Assembly: GCA_024114885.1 (NCBI GenBank)
Contig: CP099433.1
Span: 372,001 to 436,000 of the forward strand
Length of the DNA stretch: 64,000 bases
Reading direction: 5' to 3'
Origin: Septoria linicola
Lineage: Eukaryota; Ascomycota; Dothideomycetes; Mycosphaerellales; Mycosphaerellaceae
Made by a program: the position numbers and the translations under genes. Each line of letters begins with the position of its first letter. The stretch's first letter is position 1. The notes below the pieces were generated by a model. The model searched no databases. It was given only the letters and a program-made list of their open reading frames with translations, and had not been told where the DNA came from. Shown piece by piece: positions 24,055-35,852 of the stretch.

Positions 24055-26880
24055 TATCTTACTCGCTTTAAGTATTATTCTACTAGACTCTTCTAATATT
24101 TAGATAGATCTTTTAGCTACTCTATTCTAGAGTAAATTATAGGCCTTAGTTAGTTTAAAAGTAATTCTAAAGTCCTTCGTCTACTATTTAATTAAAGTAG
24201 TAATTTCTCTAGTATTATTAGCTCTTATAGACTTAAGAAGTACTACTAACTACCTTTCTACTTTAATTCTCTAGTTCTAAAGTATAGTTAGTATATCTAA
24301 TCTAGCTTTAAGTAGAAATACCTATTTCTTTCTTAAGAAGTTATTAATAATCTTAAGCTACTATATAAAACCTTTTACTAATAATAGTAATAGTCTATAG
24401 ATATCTACTAATATTAGAGCTAATCTTTTAAGTCTTCTCTTAATAGACTTACGTAGGTATTTCTTTATCTTATCTATTATATAGATTCTATACTAATACT
24501 CTTCCTAGTTAGAAATTAGAATTCTTTTCTTTAAGTTAGTAAGTTTATAAAGGTTTAAGAGTAAATCTTTTCTAAAGTATATAAATCTTCTATACTATAG
24601 CTTCTACTATTTTAGATCCTTCTCTAATAGAGTAGTATATATATTATTAACCTCTATAGAATTATATAGTAAGTAATATAACTTTTCCTATAGAAGAGGT
24701 AATATCTTACTAATAAATAGAATACCTCTAACTAGCTTAGTCTTTATAACTATTTAGCTATCTAGAGAGGTAAGAGTAGAGTTAGGCTTTTAGACTCTAA
24801 ATTACTTACTAAACTAATCTTATAAAATAAGATTTACTCTAAGATAAGAAATAAATAATACTCTATTAAGTAAAACTTCTTCTTCTAAGATTCTTTTTAT
24901 CTATACTAGTCTAGAGTAGATTATATAAAGATATTCTTCTCTTACCTTAATCTATACTTTCTTCTTTAATCGCTTTACTAATCTAAAGAAAGATAGTTAG
25001 TTAGTTATATAGAATAAGATATAGAAATCTAAGAGCTATTCTTAGAGTAATAACTTATCTTTAGCTTTAATTATAGAATAGGCTAACTTATCTTATTTAT
25101 TATCTTCTAATAGAGAATTATTACTATTTCTAGAACTAGAATAAGTTCTAGAATTAGAACTATAATTAGATTCCTAGGCTAATAATCTTTTCTTTAGAAG
25201 CTTCTTAGACTTTTCTATCTTCTAAAGCTACTTACTTATTCTCTAGATAGTCTTCTTTAGCTTATTATAGAATAATAACTTATAGATAGCTTTCTTAATA
25301 TATCTAGTATTTTTTAGTAAAAAGGATCTTCTTACTTTCTCTCTAAGAGATAATCTCTAAAGGTCCTTCTAATTCTTAATACTATTCTTTTACTAGAATA
25401 GTTTCCTAGTAGTAGAGAGGTTAGAATAATCTTTTAGCTAGTACTTCTCTTTCTTATAGCGTAAATATATTAGTAGAGACTTTTCTTAGTTAAGCTACCT
25501 AGAATAGAATATAGCTAAACCTATATCTATTCTATCTAGATTATCTCTTATTTCTTAAAACTTAAGAAGAAAGAGAATAGTATCTATATCTAAGAATAGT
25601 TAAGTTATAATTATATTCTTAGCTACTTAATATAATATAGGTAGAGATTAGAAGAGATATTTTATTCTCTTTCTCTAGTTCTAGTAGTAAGTTTCCTAAG
25701 GATTAATCTTAGTAATCCTCTTACCTAGGCTTTCTAGATATCTTTATACTTCTCTAATTATCTTATTAGGTAATATTCTATATATAATAAACTACTTAAT
25801 TAGACCTATAGTATAGGACTTTAGGACTCTATTATACTTGTTCTAGAGAACTACCTATATCTTAGCTATAAATATAGTAATATACTATATCTCTAGTTCT
25901 ATCTTATTATCTTTACTAATACTATATCTAATACTAAACCTATATACTATATTATCTTTTATAAAGTATTAATACTAAGTAATATATATCTAGAGGTTAG
26001 TATTTTACTAGATTATATATAGGTTCGCTTCTATAATTAGTTAGCTAATTACCTAGAACTAGTTCTTTCTTTCTAGCTTATCTATCTATAGCCTAAACTA
26101 TTTCTTCTAGTTAGTTCTATCTAGAATTAGAATCCTTTAACTCTTCTTATCCTCTTAGTCTATATTAAATATAATATATAAAATAATTAGTTAGTATAAT
26201 AGTCTTAGTCTAGCTAAGGGTTCTAGAGAAGAGTAATTTCTTATAGTATAGAGACTAGCTCTAAAGAATAGAGATTCTTTATAAAGAGGAAATTACTAAG
26301 ACTTAGATCTCTCTCTCTTAGTTAAGTCTCTACTACTAGATAGTAGGATAGCTAGATAGCTCTTCTAACTCTAGTAATACTAGATACTATAGTAGAGAAC
26401 TAGGTAGGTATTAATAAACTAGTAATACTACTATCTTATAGAGATCTTTACTAACTTATATACTACTAGATATAAACTAGCTTCGTTAGTAATATAGTTA
26501 GAGAAACTTCTAGGCTCTAAATATTTTCTATAAACTATAATAGATATAAGTAACCTATACTAATATAGGTTACTCCTATTTAGTATATAAACTCGAGCTT
26601 ATAACCTATTTAAAAGTAGAGAGCTTAAAGACTATATAATATTAAGAAGGGTATAGTATAGTAAAGAAGAATAGAAGATTAATCTTAAACTATCTTATAT
26701 ATATAGTACTATAGTAATATACTAGAAACTAATAAAAAGTTAATTAAGTTAGTTATCTAAGAAGAGAAGAAGAAGAAGTAAGATATACTTCTTACTAAGC
26801 CTTAGGTAGATCTCTTAGGTATCTAGAACTATATCTAAATATCTATATCTAATCTAACTATCTAGAATATATTCTTAATA
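24055..26880 (-). mobile_element. Old Copia element, 5' LTR, gag and first part of pol
   Basis: The reverse complement matches the young Copia element from its 5' LTR to about 20,590. The Ser-rich tract near 25,120-25,170 mirrors 19,450-19,520, and the start of 24,055 mirrors the block ending at 20,590. It is heavily RIP-mutated. Its 5' LTR is at 26,607-26,880. Together with 15,550-17,752 it forms the older, interrupted element. Confidence 0.8.
26607..26880 (-). repeat. 5' LTR of the old Copia element
   Basis: About 274 bp and the inverse of the 277-bp LTR. It ends ATTCTTAATA, the complement of the LTR start. Almost every CpA and TpG of the young copy reads TpA here. Confidence 0.82.
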
Positions 26881-28390
26881 GTTATTACTATATTAGAAAT
26901 TACTTAATATACTCTTATACTTTATATCTTAGTAGTTATAGTAATATATCTTAGATAGAAGTACTTATCTCTTATCTACTAATATCTTATAATAAATTAT
27001 TATTATTATTACTACTATAGTTTAGTTTAAAAAGTACCTCTTTCTAAATTAATATTAAACTATAACTCTTAAAGCCTCTCTCTAACTATCTAAATAGAAA
27101 GATATATTTCTACTTTATACTAAGTTATATTTCTTCTATACTACTTCTAGAAAAAATAATAGTAGTATTAGTATCGCTTATAATAATACTATAGATAGTA
27201 AGCTTAGTTAGAGCCTATTATATTAGCTAGATATATAGTACTAGCTTCTTCTTTATATAGCTCTAGTAGCGAAAGTAGTATAATAGACTATTATCTAATA
27301 ACTAAATAGAGTAATAAGTACTTTAAAGAAATTATCTATTATAAAAGTATAGTAATAAGTATATAAGCTAGATCTAAAGACTATAAAGATATCTTATTAT
27401 ACTATAATAGTAGTAGAGCTAATAGTATTATTAGTAAAGACTAGTCTAAAAGATATAGTAATATCTTACTATTACTACTAGAGCTTTAATTAAGATATCT
27501 TTACTAAATAGAAGATATATATTTTAGCTATTTATAAGAAAGAAATTTAAGATAAGTTTAATACTATTAGAATCTCTCTTATACTTACTATTACTACTAC
27601 TCTCTAGCTATATATAGATATTACTAACGTATAGTATATTTAGTATATAAATATCTTTATTATCTAGGCTACTACTTTTACTAATAAGACGTAAAGCTAT
27701 ACTAGCTCGTAATAGTTTAATAGTTACTAATTCTTATAAAATATAGTAAGAATAGTCGAGTATTATCTTAGTAGAGCCTTATATCTTAATTATATCTCGT
27801 ATATCTAGAGTTAGCTAATCTAGATAGTCGAGGTATATTAAGAGAGAACTAAGTTTATAATATTTAGTAAATAGTAATAAGATCTTATATAGATACTAAG
27901 AAAATTAAGTCCTATCTAAGACTATTATTTAAAGTACTATTTAGAGTACTATTCTAACTAGTCTCTAGATACTATATCGTCTCGTCTAGCTTACTAAGTC
28001 TTTTATATATATTTCTATACTCTCTATTAATACTAACGATATTTATAAGATAAAGCTATTTAAGATCTAGTAAACGCTACTCTTATCTAATAATTTAAGC
28101 TATCTTAAAAAGTATATAAGTAATATCGACTTCTTTTTAAGCTTCGTTTAGAGTTAGATTAAGTAATAGCTATAGTATAGAGTCTTTAGTCTTAGAGATT
28201 CTATAGAGTCTATTTCGAAGCTAGATCGTTTAATATATAACTATATTAAGAACTTTATTATTAAGTACTATAAGTATCTACGTAACTAAGTATCTAGTAA
28301 GAGTAAAGTAGATAATATCTTTATAGTATAAACGCTACTATTAGTATTAATATTATATCTATTAGCGATCAAAGATTCGTTATAGATGTT
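26881..28390. other. RIP-mutated DNA of unknown origin up to a sharp composition boundary
   Basis: Very TA-rich with repeated TAGTA runs. A coding-like forward stretch around 27.9-28.3 kb is interrupted by TAG/TAA, but I recognise no motif in it. Around 28,390 composition changes within a few tens of bases to ordinary, CA/TG-containing sequence. Confidence 0.5.
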
Positions 28391-28447
28391 TTAGACTTAT
28401 TTGGTTTCGATGTAACTAATAACAACGCCTTCGCTCATAACGGGGAC

Positions 28448-29310
28448 GTGAGCTCAACTCACTTGCAGCTCATCGCCAACCTTGCTAGAGCATCGGCAGA
28501 GAGCGATCTTTCCGCCGCTTTCGAAGCTTTCACTACTCTTCGATACACTAATACAAGCGCCAAAGTCCTTGCAAACCCTGGCAACGCGCTACGGATTGCT
28601 CTTGATCGCATGAATGAGCGCATGGTCGAGTACCTTTTGTCTGAAGGCGTTCGTGTCGTGGCGGATGATGTTCGAGCGGCAACACTATCGCGAGTCAAGC
28701 CGATCATACGCCTTTTACTCGAGCACGGCTGGCCTATCAACGCGAAATCGGGGTGGTACGATCCTCCAGTACTGGCGTAAGAGTTTTCCGTCCCACACAG
28801 CATTCTGAAGCTAATACTAGGCGCAGTTACGTTACGGAGGACCTCGAGCTAACGAGATGGTTTCTATCTCAAAACGCCGATCCGAACGCTCAGTGTGGTA
28901 TCGATAGGACACCTCTCTCGATTGGCATCCAGAAAGGTTCGGTAGCAGTCATCGAGATGCTATTTGCACATGGAGGCACTATACATTGTGGTCAGCTCCT
29001 CCACTGGGCCGCCTCGCGCCAGAAAGACGATCGACTAGCTGTTGTGAATATTCTCCTAAGGAAAGGCGCCCTTCTGAATGCTATTATGTACGAAAACGAT
29101 GAGGACTCTTTCATCCAACGAGAGCCCTTTGGCCTGGGGACTCCATTGCATGTTGTACCGACCGTTAGTCACCTAGATGTCATACAGCTGCTGCTTGACC
29201 GTAGCGCAGATGTGTCTTCAAGAGATTCATGTGGCCGTTTGCTATACGAAGTAGCTCGACAGAACAGACACTATTCAGCGGCAGAACTTCTGTCGCCATC
29301 TCGTAATTGA
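28448..29310 (+). pseudogene. Ankyrin-repeat protein gene, broken by one stop and one frameshift
   Basis: The first frame (28,448-28,780, 110 codons) and a second frame (to 29,310) together read as a fungal ankyrin-repeat protein. Repeat-like segments include MVEYLLSEGV, IIRLLLEHGW, LTRWFLSQNADPNA, VIEMLFAHGG and VIQLLLDRSADVSSRDSCGR. The first frame stops at TAA 28,778-28,780, although it continues sensibly beyond (an HSILKLIL helix). A one-base shift is then needed between about 28,805 and 28,835 to enter the second frame. The TAA fits a CAA changed by C-to-T at CpA. A 24-nt GTAAGA..CAG intron would remove the stop but is too short and does not fix the shift. Probably an accessory protein-binding gene unrelated to the cluster. 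Confidence 0.7.
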
Positions 29311-29768
29311 CAACTGGAACAAGGAGGCACAGCATTCTTACCAACAGAGTGGCATCAACTGGCGATATTGACACAATCACGGCGCTTTTCCGATCCATCT
29401 CACCGTTTGTATACCTCGTTTCAAATAAGGTCCTCCTACAAGTCACGCCATCGATCTCGGCATCAGTCGTCCCTGCCAGCTATGTCTGCATTGATGACGA
29501 GCTTATGGCCAATTCCGACAGAAACATGCTGTTTCACATCCTCGCTCTTCACGGCCGTATTAGTAGAACAAAACTCTTGCCACTCACGCCGAAGACCGTT
29601 CGATAAGCTGCAATTGGAAACTCAGCTACGGGCCATACTAAGAGAGTCTCGTAGCAGGCTACAGCACTGCGACACTCGTAGTAGAAGGTTAGGGAAATGA
29701 GAGGAGCAAGTATGAATGGACAGAGCCGATGTATAGCGAAAAGTATAGGGCATTTTGCTCGGCTTTTA
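29311..29768. other. Interval after the ankyrin gene, no supported gene
   Basis: Normal base composition. Overlapping open frames of 99-110 codons (29,307-29,700) show no family features. The region may be the degraded 3' end of the ankyrin gene. Confidence 0.35.
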
Positions 29769-30900
29769 TCACTCTAGCGTTAACAACACATATAGGATGT
29801 GCTTCAAGCGAGGACAAGCCAAGATCAAGGGTTGCAGCTTGTACGTTGCGTGCGAAGGCTGCCGACAAGGGATGATGCTCTGGTCTAAACAGAATACTAA
29901 TACGTCTAGGATTGAAGACGTACTGTATCTAATACAGGTCAAGAGAGGCAATACTGTAGCCCCTATCGCTGCAGGCGTAGTGCCATGACCTTAGTACTTG
30001 TCGCCTCGCGCGATGAGCACCTTCACTATATCTAGCTTACATAGTATTACACTAGTCTTGACCATGTTTTCGACGTCCTCCAAAATCCAAGTTTCGCCGA
30101 GCTACTTGTCTATTACTTCGAACCAGCTCACGGTATTAGCGCGAATGTTCCTCTCGTGCCTATCCGAATCTATAACTTTCCTTATAGTAGCTTCTAGGTC
30201 CGGAGAACAGTAACAGAACGCGTTCGGCTATTTTTCACTTGTTAAATAATCTCTGATCGCCTCGTCAGAGTACTTTCGCCGCCGTAGTGGCACCCCCTCG
30301 AGGTAGCGAAGGGGTTTGACGCGGACTATATATCTTTTGCGATCTAGCCTATAGTAACTAATCTAGGAGTGCCTTCGCCTCTTATAGTGTTAGCAGCTGC
30401 TATTTGATTCCCTGCCGTCGGCGGTACTGCCTCCCGTGTTCGCGATACTATCGAGTAGATCTAGGGTTGTTATTCGTCTTATTATCGGAACCTACGTTTA
30501 GAATCTATTCGTAGAAGTAGGGACTAGTATCATGCCTATACTTTGTAGGAACGCGCCTTTAACCTACTCCTCTTCTCGCTCTCGCGCTTAAAAAGGTAGT
30601 TGTTATACGCGGAGAATTCCCCGATAATACCGCTAATATATAAAATCGGCCACCTTTAATAAACTCGAGTTAAAGCGATTCCGTTTCCTTTCTATCTATT
30701 AACTTCTTAAGATAGAGTCCCTTTTCGGTCAGTTGCGTACTTTAGCGGCTAGCGGTAACGAAAAAGACCGACTCGCAATTCTAGAGAGTGTGGATAAACT
30801 CTAACTTGAGCTACAAACTCTTTTCGAGAGCTAGAACAAGTTTCGCCTCTAGGTTAGTTAATTGCTTTCGCTATAGTAAAACTAATCAGGTACGTATATA
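29769..30900 (-). pseudogene. Degraded coding remnant, unknown product
   Basis: On the minus strand one frame runs from about 30,215 down to 29,769 with coding character, including LDIVKVLIARG, GHGTTPAAIGATVL and STSSILDVLVFCLDQ. It is broken by TAA/TAG stops that fit mutated Gln codons. Coding-like minus-strand segments continue upstream to about 30.9 kb (for example RYLEGVPLRRRKYSDEA near 30,300). One segment resembles an ankyrin helix pair, but the protein is not identified. RIP damage is heavier than in the ankyrin gene next to it. Confidence 0.4.
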
Positions 30901-31285
30901 GCTAACTATTCAAATATCAATAGTATATAACGCAATTCATCTATATTCGTATTAGTTACGAGCTCGGCATATTCTAGTAGCTCTTGATCGCTAACCGCCT
31001 ATTAACTGTTTATAAGCTTGCCTCTAAGAATAGCGTATTAGTAGACCTCTTAAGTATAGAGACTATACACAATTACCGAATTAAGCTAACTCTATATAGG
31101 GAGGATCCTACGCTACCTAGCTGCTGTACGTGTAGTAGCGGAGGTAGCGAAGGACAAGTTTGCTACTAACAATAGTAGCAAAGTCTATATCGAGCCCGCT
31201 TAGTAGGGAGCGCTTAGGACTTTGTCCGTATCTACGTCCGACTAACTTACTTTCATATACTAATCCTATAACTAGTCTAGGCGCG
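30901..31285. other. Degraded interval before the first OMT relic
   Basis: Contains a 61-codon open frame (30,984-31,169) that may be part of the N-terminal exon of the following methyltransferase relic. I cannot confirm this. Confidence 0.3.
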
Positions 31286-32032
31286 CTAATGTTCTAAGCT
31301 TTGCCCGGATTTCTTATAAAGACTAATTATCGAAACCCGACCTCTACTATATCGCCTATATAGGAAGTTATAGGTACTACTAATACTTTCTTCGGCTATA
31401 TAACGAAAGATCCTAAGATGGCTAAGCGTGTAACTAAAGTCTAGAGTATTATGTCTCTCTAGACTTCTGACCGCTAGCTAGACGGTTTTCTAATAGATCG
31501 AGAGCTTGCCGACTAGGATTACTTCCTAGATCGAGCCCTTTTCGTAGAGCTCGGCGGTAGTATAGCCGAGGGTCGTTAGTGCCGAGATTTCAGAGATAGA
31601 AACCGCTATCTAAAGGGAAAGATTGTATTATAGGACCTGCAATGCGTGTTAGACCACGTTAGTCTAATTACTAGGGTCGAATTTGTAGCACAAGACTTTT
31701 TCACGACGTAAAAGATTCATAGTGCGAAGTTCTACTACTTACGCGAGGTAGTGTACGACTGGTCTAAGGATAAAGTCGTCGAGATACTCAAGAACTTGAT
31801 CCCCGCCTTAGCCTTAGGCTCTCGTATCCTGATCGACGACCTAGTACTCCCTAATATAGGCTGTTCTTAGGATACTACTAGAGCAGATATTGCTATCATG
31901 TTAGTCGGCGGAGTAGAAAGATCTAAAGGTGATTAGGAACAATTAGTTACGAAGGCAGGCCTTAGCATTTTAGGGATACATGCTTATAACCTATAATCTT
32001 ATAAGACGGTCATAATTATTAGAAAAAGCTAA
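31286..32032 (+). pseudogene. O-methyltransferase relic 1 (SAM-binding half)
   Basis: A single forward frame reads the C-terminal part of a class I (COMT-like) fungal OMT. It has the linker containing NPTSTISPI, the SAM-binding strand LFVELGGSIAEG, EFVAQDFF, the catalytic region FYYLREVVYDWSKDK, ILIDDLVLPNIGCS, and the C-terminal VGGVERSKGD and AGLSILGIHAYNL. The whole order matches the cluster OMT at 45,130-46,508. About a dozen in-frame TAGs sit where Gln or Trp occurs in that gene, for example after LPNIGCS and VERSKGD. The catalytic His of the usual HDW motif is Tyr here (YDW), which a C-to-T change explains. It converges on relic 2. Confidence 0.8.
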
Positions 32033-32369
32033 GCTACTAGAATCATAGCGATACTAAACTACGTATACTACTACTATATAGTACTAGTCCTAGTCCGGCC
32101 TAATACTACCGCTACGTAAAGCTTAGTCTTAAAAGTCGTCCCTCCCTTCGTATAGCTAGTAGTATAGATAGCTTAGACTATAAGAAGGGATATAATAGAT
32201 TTCCTAAGAACTTATAGTAATAGGTCGGGATTCTAAGCTACGTTAGAATAGAGAGCAACGTAGGGTAACTCGCCTACACTATAAGATAATAGGCTATAGT
32301 AATAATCGAAAAGGCCGTGTCGCGACTATAAGTTGTTAGGTATATATAAGGTAGTAATCTACTCCTACT

Positions 32370-33510
32370 ATATAATAATAATCTTCTCTATACACCCTTC
32401 GAAAGTAATAATGTCCGTTATTACTAGTCTATTAATCCGAGCTACTAAATCTCTCTAATCTCTCTCTATCCGTTCTATAGTAGCTATTACTATGCCTATA
32501 AGATCTAATACGACATCCGCCGACTTCGCCCCTTGGTCTAGGATAACTTTCTTATTTAACAGAATCTTACTATACCCCTTCCGTAATACTGTTCTCTAGT
32601 TCTAAAGAATTTAAATAGCTTGTTTATCTAGCTAATCGTATAGGACACGGCGAAGAAAGTAGTTTCTTACTCCTTGAATCGGCTACGTAGTAAAGAAGTC
32701 GTACTCTATAAGATCAATCTTTGATAGAAAGCTACGCTTTCTAGCTTCATTAATCGACTAAGGCAGATCCTAGACAATTAGTTTACTAACGAGATATGGA
32801 TATACGGTGTACAATTTGTAAGCATACTCGCCGAGACCTCCGCTAATATCGACAAATAGTAGTGCTTCGGGATCAGAGCCATTTCCTAGGACTTTATATA
32901 AGGGCACAGTTATATCGAACTAGTAACGAGTTATGGAGCCAGCCTTCATTAACTTATCAAAATCTGAGCGTGATTTCTTATTTCCCGGTAAATCGAGCTA
33001 CTTGAAGAATAGAAGGCTAGAGTTACTATATATATTCTAGGCCGCTTTAGTAGGATTAGTTGGCTCTCTATAGCCTATATTCTTGAGGTAGGTAGGAAGC
33101 GTCAACATAACCTTAAAAGAGTGTTTATAACTTGTACTAATTAGCCGAATATTAGAGTCTTCGATATAGGAGACGTACTAGAAGTAGTACGCGGCTCGTA
33201 TATCAGGATTAGTCTATAGATAGCTAGCGCGATTCGCGCTAAATCGTCTAGGACCTAATTCGGATACGATATTCGTTATTACTAGTATACGGAGGATACG
33301 ATCTATTAGCCCGAATAAGTGTCTATCGCTATCTAAATAGTACTAATCAACTTACGAAGGAGACGTGGCTCTACGCCAGTTGTACTAGCGAGTTCCTTAA
33401 TATCGATAGACTTCTCTCCTTAGTAGCTTAGATGTTCGAAAAGCCCGACGTCGAGGCCGATCTTAATAGTAACGAGCTTGTATAGTGGAAGCACCGTATC
33501 AACCTGGTTA
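32370..33510 (-). pseudogene. O-methyltransferase relic 2
   Basis: Minus-strand OMT, nearly full length. It has the N-terminal winged-helix region (LYKLVTIKIGLDVGLFEHL, then IKELASTTGVEPRLLR), LTLPTYLKNIGYREPTNP in the linker, the SAM-binding LLFVDISGGLGEYAYKL, a NYFLRRVLYD catalytic region, and a C-terminal block with LVARINRLVITDI. Stops are TAG/TAA at expected Gln/Trp positions, and small frame changes are needed near 32.6 kb. It belongs to the same broad family as relic 1 and the cluster OMT but is a distinct paralogue. It is dead as it stands. Confidence 0.78.
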
Positions 33511-34156
33511 TTATTTTGTGATAACGGGATAGGTGAGATGGATGTTACTATTGTATTAACGAGACTAGGCGGCTGCCGCGGAATGATGATTCTTAGAACT
33601 ATAGGAGTCTCGAATTATAGCTTATAGGAAGTTGTACCCCCACTCCGGGTAAAGTAGCGAACGCGCGCAAAGATCTTCCTTCAGAAACACTCATGTAACG
33701 ATAAACTTATTTCCAGCCTCGATATTGCTCCGACAATCGTCGAAAATGAACCAGTTTGCTATATAGTTCCCTTCGACAAAGAATCTAGGGGTTCCATACG
33801 TCACTAGATCTGTTGCCTACAGCAGGCGTAGTGAACGAGAGATCGTTTGCTATGCCTATAGCCAAATCATGGCACAGGGGTTGCCATGACACTGTGCCAT
33901 TCTGTGCCATGCCTACAAATCCCGCGGCTTCGCCCCCGTAATCCGCTGTCTACGGGCCCGCGCCGGGTACATCGTTGCTGTCGCCCCTGTGTACCAGCGA
34001 CATACCGCCGCAAAAGCTATAGCATATGAAGGCACTTGACACTGTGCCGTATGTCGTGTGTAGTAACATCACTGGGCAGGAGGCAGGTGAGGCACTGCGG
34101 TGCTTTTATATGCCTTTCTGTAAACTGTGATTCTCCTATAAACGCAACAATTCGAT
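33511..34156. promoter_or_regulatory. Intergenic region upstream of the prenyltransferase, with CTGTGCC inverted repeats
   Basis: No gene seen. CATGGCACAG (33,868-33,877) is the exact inverse of CTGTGCCATG (33,902-33,911). A further CTGTGCCAT lies at 33,892-33,900, and ACTGTGCCGT lies at 34,041-34,050, about 110 bp before the UbiA start. Repeated, partly palindromic copies so close together may be regulator-binding sites; this is inference. Confidence 0.35.
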
Positions 34157-35104
34157 ATGGCTCCCACATCTATATAACGGAGAACTTCGACGCTACTATC
34201 TGGACTTTTTGGAAAACTTCCCTTACGATGGGCGGCATATCTCGAGCTGACGCGTGTCAATCAGCCTCATGGGTTGTTTGTTGGCCTCTTTTCCCACACT
34301 CTTGGCATTCTATATGCGATGGCAATATCTCTATCCAGCGGCCACGCCTTTGTGCTAGATGCTGACATCACTGGACGTCTTCTATTGTGGTTGATACTTT
34401 GTCGTAGCGCAGGCTGTGCCTGGAACGATACTGTCGATCAAGACTATGACCGGAAAACCTCACGCTGTTGCAATAGGCCCATCGCAAGGGGCGCTTTAAC
34501 AACGGCGGATGGGTGTTGGATGGCAAGCTGTCTCGCGATACTCGCTACATCTGCGCTATATGGGCTATCCACAGGATGCATCAAGCTGGCCATCCTCGCC
34601 CTGGCGCTAACGATGTTCTATCCATACGCTAAACGTGTTACTAACTTCCCTTAGGTTGTCCTAGGGGTCATCGCGGGAGTGACTATTACGCTGGCGGCAT
34701 ATGCTGCTGGTGTGGATGCACTCTCCGGCTCGCTGCAAAAACCGACGCTCTGTCTCATGAGCATTGTTGTGCTGGATCTTGTCTTCTACGACTTAATCTA
34801 CTCTCGGAAAGATGCTGCGGACGACGTAAACTCTGGAGTGAAGAGCATAGCAGTCCTATGCCGCAATCATCTTCCCGTTCTTCTAGGTGGAATCACTTTG
34901 GGTGCTATAGTGCTCATCTTCTCGTTGGGTCTAATGCTTGGTCTTGGAATTGGCTACTTCATCCTTGCCGGAGGCGGTCAAATACTAGGGTTTGGCTCAA
35001 TCTTGCTCTTGCTTCGTCGCGAAGCCCAGATAGAGAAAGTTGGTGGTTGGTGCTTCTTGATCGCATTCGGAAGCGTATTGGTCGCATTTGCAACTCAATA
35101 TTGA
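34157..35104 (+). pseudogene. UbiA-family aromatic prenyltransferase with two in-frame stops
   Basis: Integral-membrane prenyltransferase of the type that joins a farnesyl or similar chain to an aromatic acid in fungal meroterpenoid pathways. One frame without introns runs 316 codons, the normal family length. It includes the N-terminal SGLFGKLP, the RVNQPHG motif, the first Asp-rich motif NDTVDQDYD (about residues 90-98), NRPIARGAL, KRVTNFP, and the second Asp-rich motif KDAADDVNSGVKS (Asp219, 222, 223), with hydrophobic segments in between. Stops interrupt it at TAA 34,175-34,177 (codon 7) and TAG 34,652-34,654, the latter directly after NFP where the family has a highly conserved Gln. Both fit C-to-T at CpA. 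Translation from an internal ATG cannot rescue the second stop. It was probably functional until recently. Confidence 0.88.
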
Positions 35105-35852
35105 TCCCTCAGGCTCATTCTCTCTTGCACCGAATGAGCATTAGCAAGAACAGATATGTAGTGCTTATAGAATCTTGGGTAGATGCGCGTAGCAATCTCC
35201 GAATCTTGTACGCTCGATAGTCGGGCTGCGGCTGGATGGGTTTGTGTCGTCGCATCTCCGGCATTCTAGCGGCAAGTAAACGATCAAATTTCTTGAGAAC
35301 CTACGGTTTCGACCTCGCGCTCACTCTGCCTCTCTCGCTTTACAAACTTCAATGCTTTGGTTGGCCTCCCGCTCATATTGCAGCAGGTGTTATTGACATG
35401 TACAGAGAGTGATGTCGGAAGGGATGGAAAGAAATACGTAGTTACAGTATCGTTCGCCTCCAGGCGAGGAATGCACGCAGAGTCGCTGTATACGCTGCTC
35501 TCGTTGCCCCTGGCATTGGCTCTAGAAACCCAAAGTGGACGCAATACTAACTTCATCTCGAAGGCCTCATCAAGTACGTTACGGCGAACTTCCTCTTTTG
35601 GCAATACCTAACCGCGATTTCATTTTACCGATCCACAAGGTTTATCATCAACTCATCTGGCGTGACGACTCCAGCTGCAGCTGTTGCACATGCCGGGAAT
35701 TTCGCGACCGATTGGGTGAATCAGCGGTCAGGCTGTCAGCGTTTTGGCATCGACTGTCCTAACCGGGCAACAAGGATCCGAAGCACCACCTGATAATCTC
35801 ACTCTCACTTCAATGAAAAGCTCAAGTACAAATCGACCGACAATTACATGCA
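35105..35852. other. Intergenic region between the prenyltransferase and the transporter
   Basis: About 750 bp of ordinary composition. Open frames of 75-120 codons on both strands show no family features. It presumably contains the promoter of the transporter gene. Confidence 0.4.

Noticed and set aside
1..28390. CRISPR-like or satellite repeats in the TA-rich DNA
   Set aside because: The repetitive look comes from CpA/TpG-to-TpA mutation of transposons; there is no regular repeat-spacer spacing, and the organism is a fungus.
28777..28800. GTAAGA..CACACAG as an intron in the ankyrin gene
   Set aside because: Only 24 nt and a multiple of three, so it would not move the frame into the downstream part.
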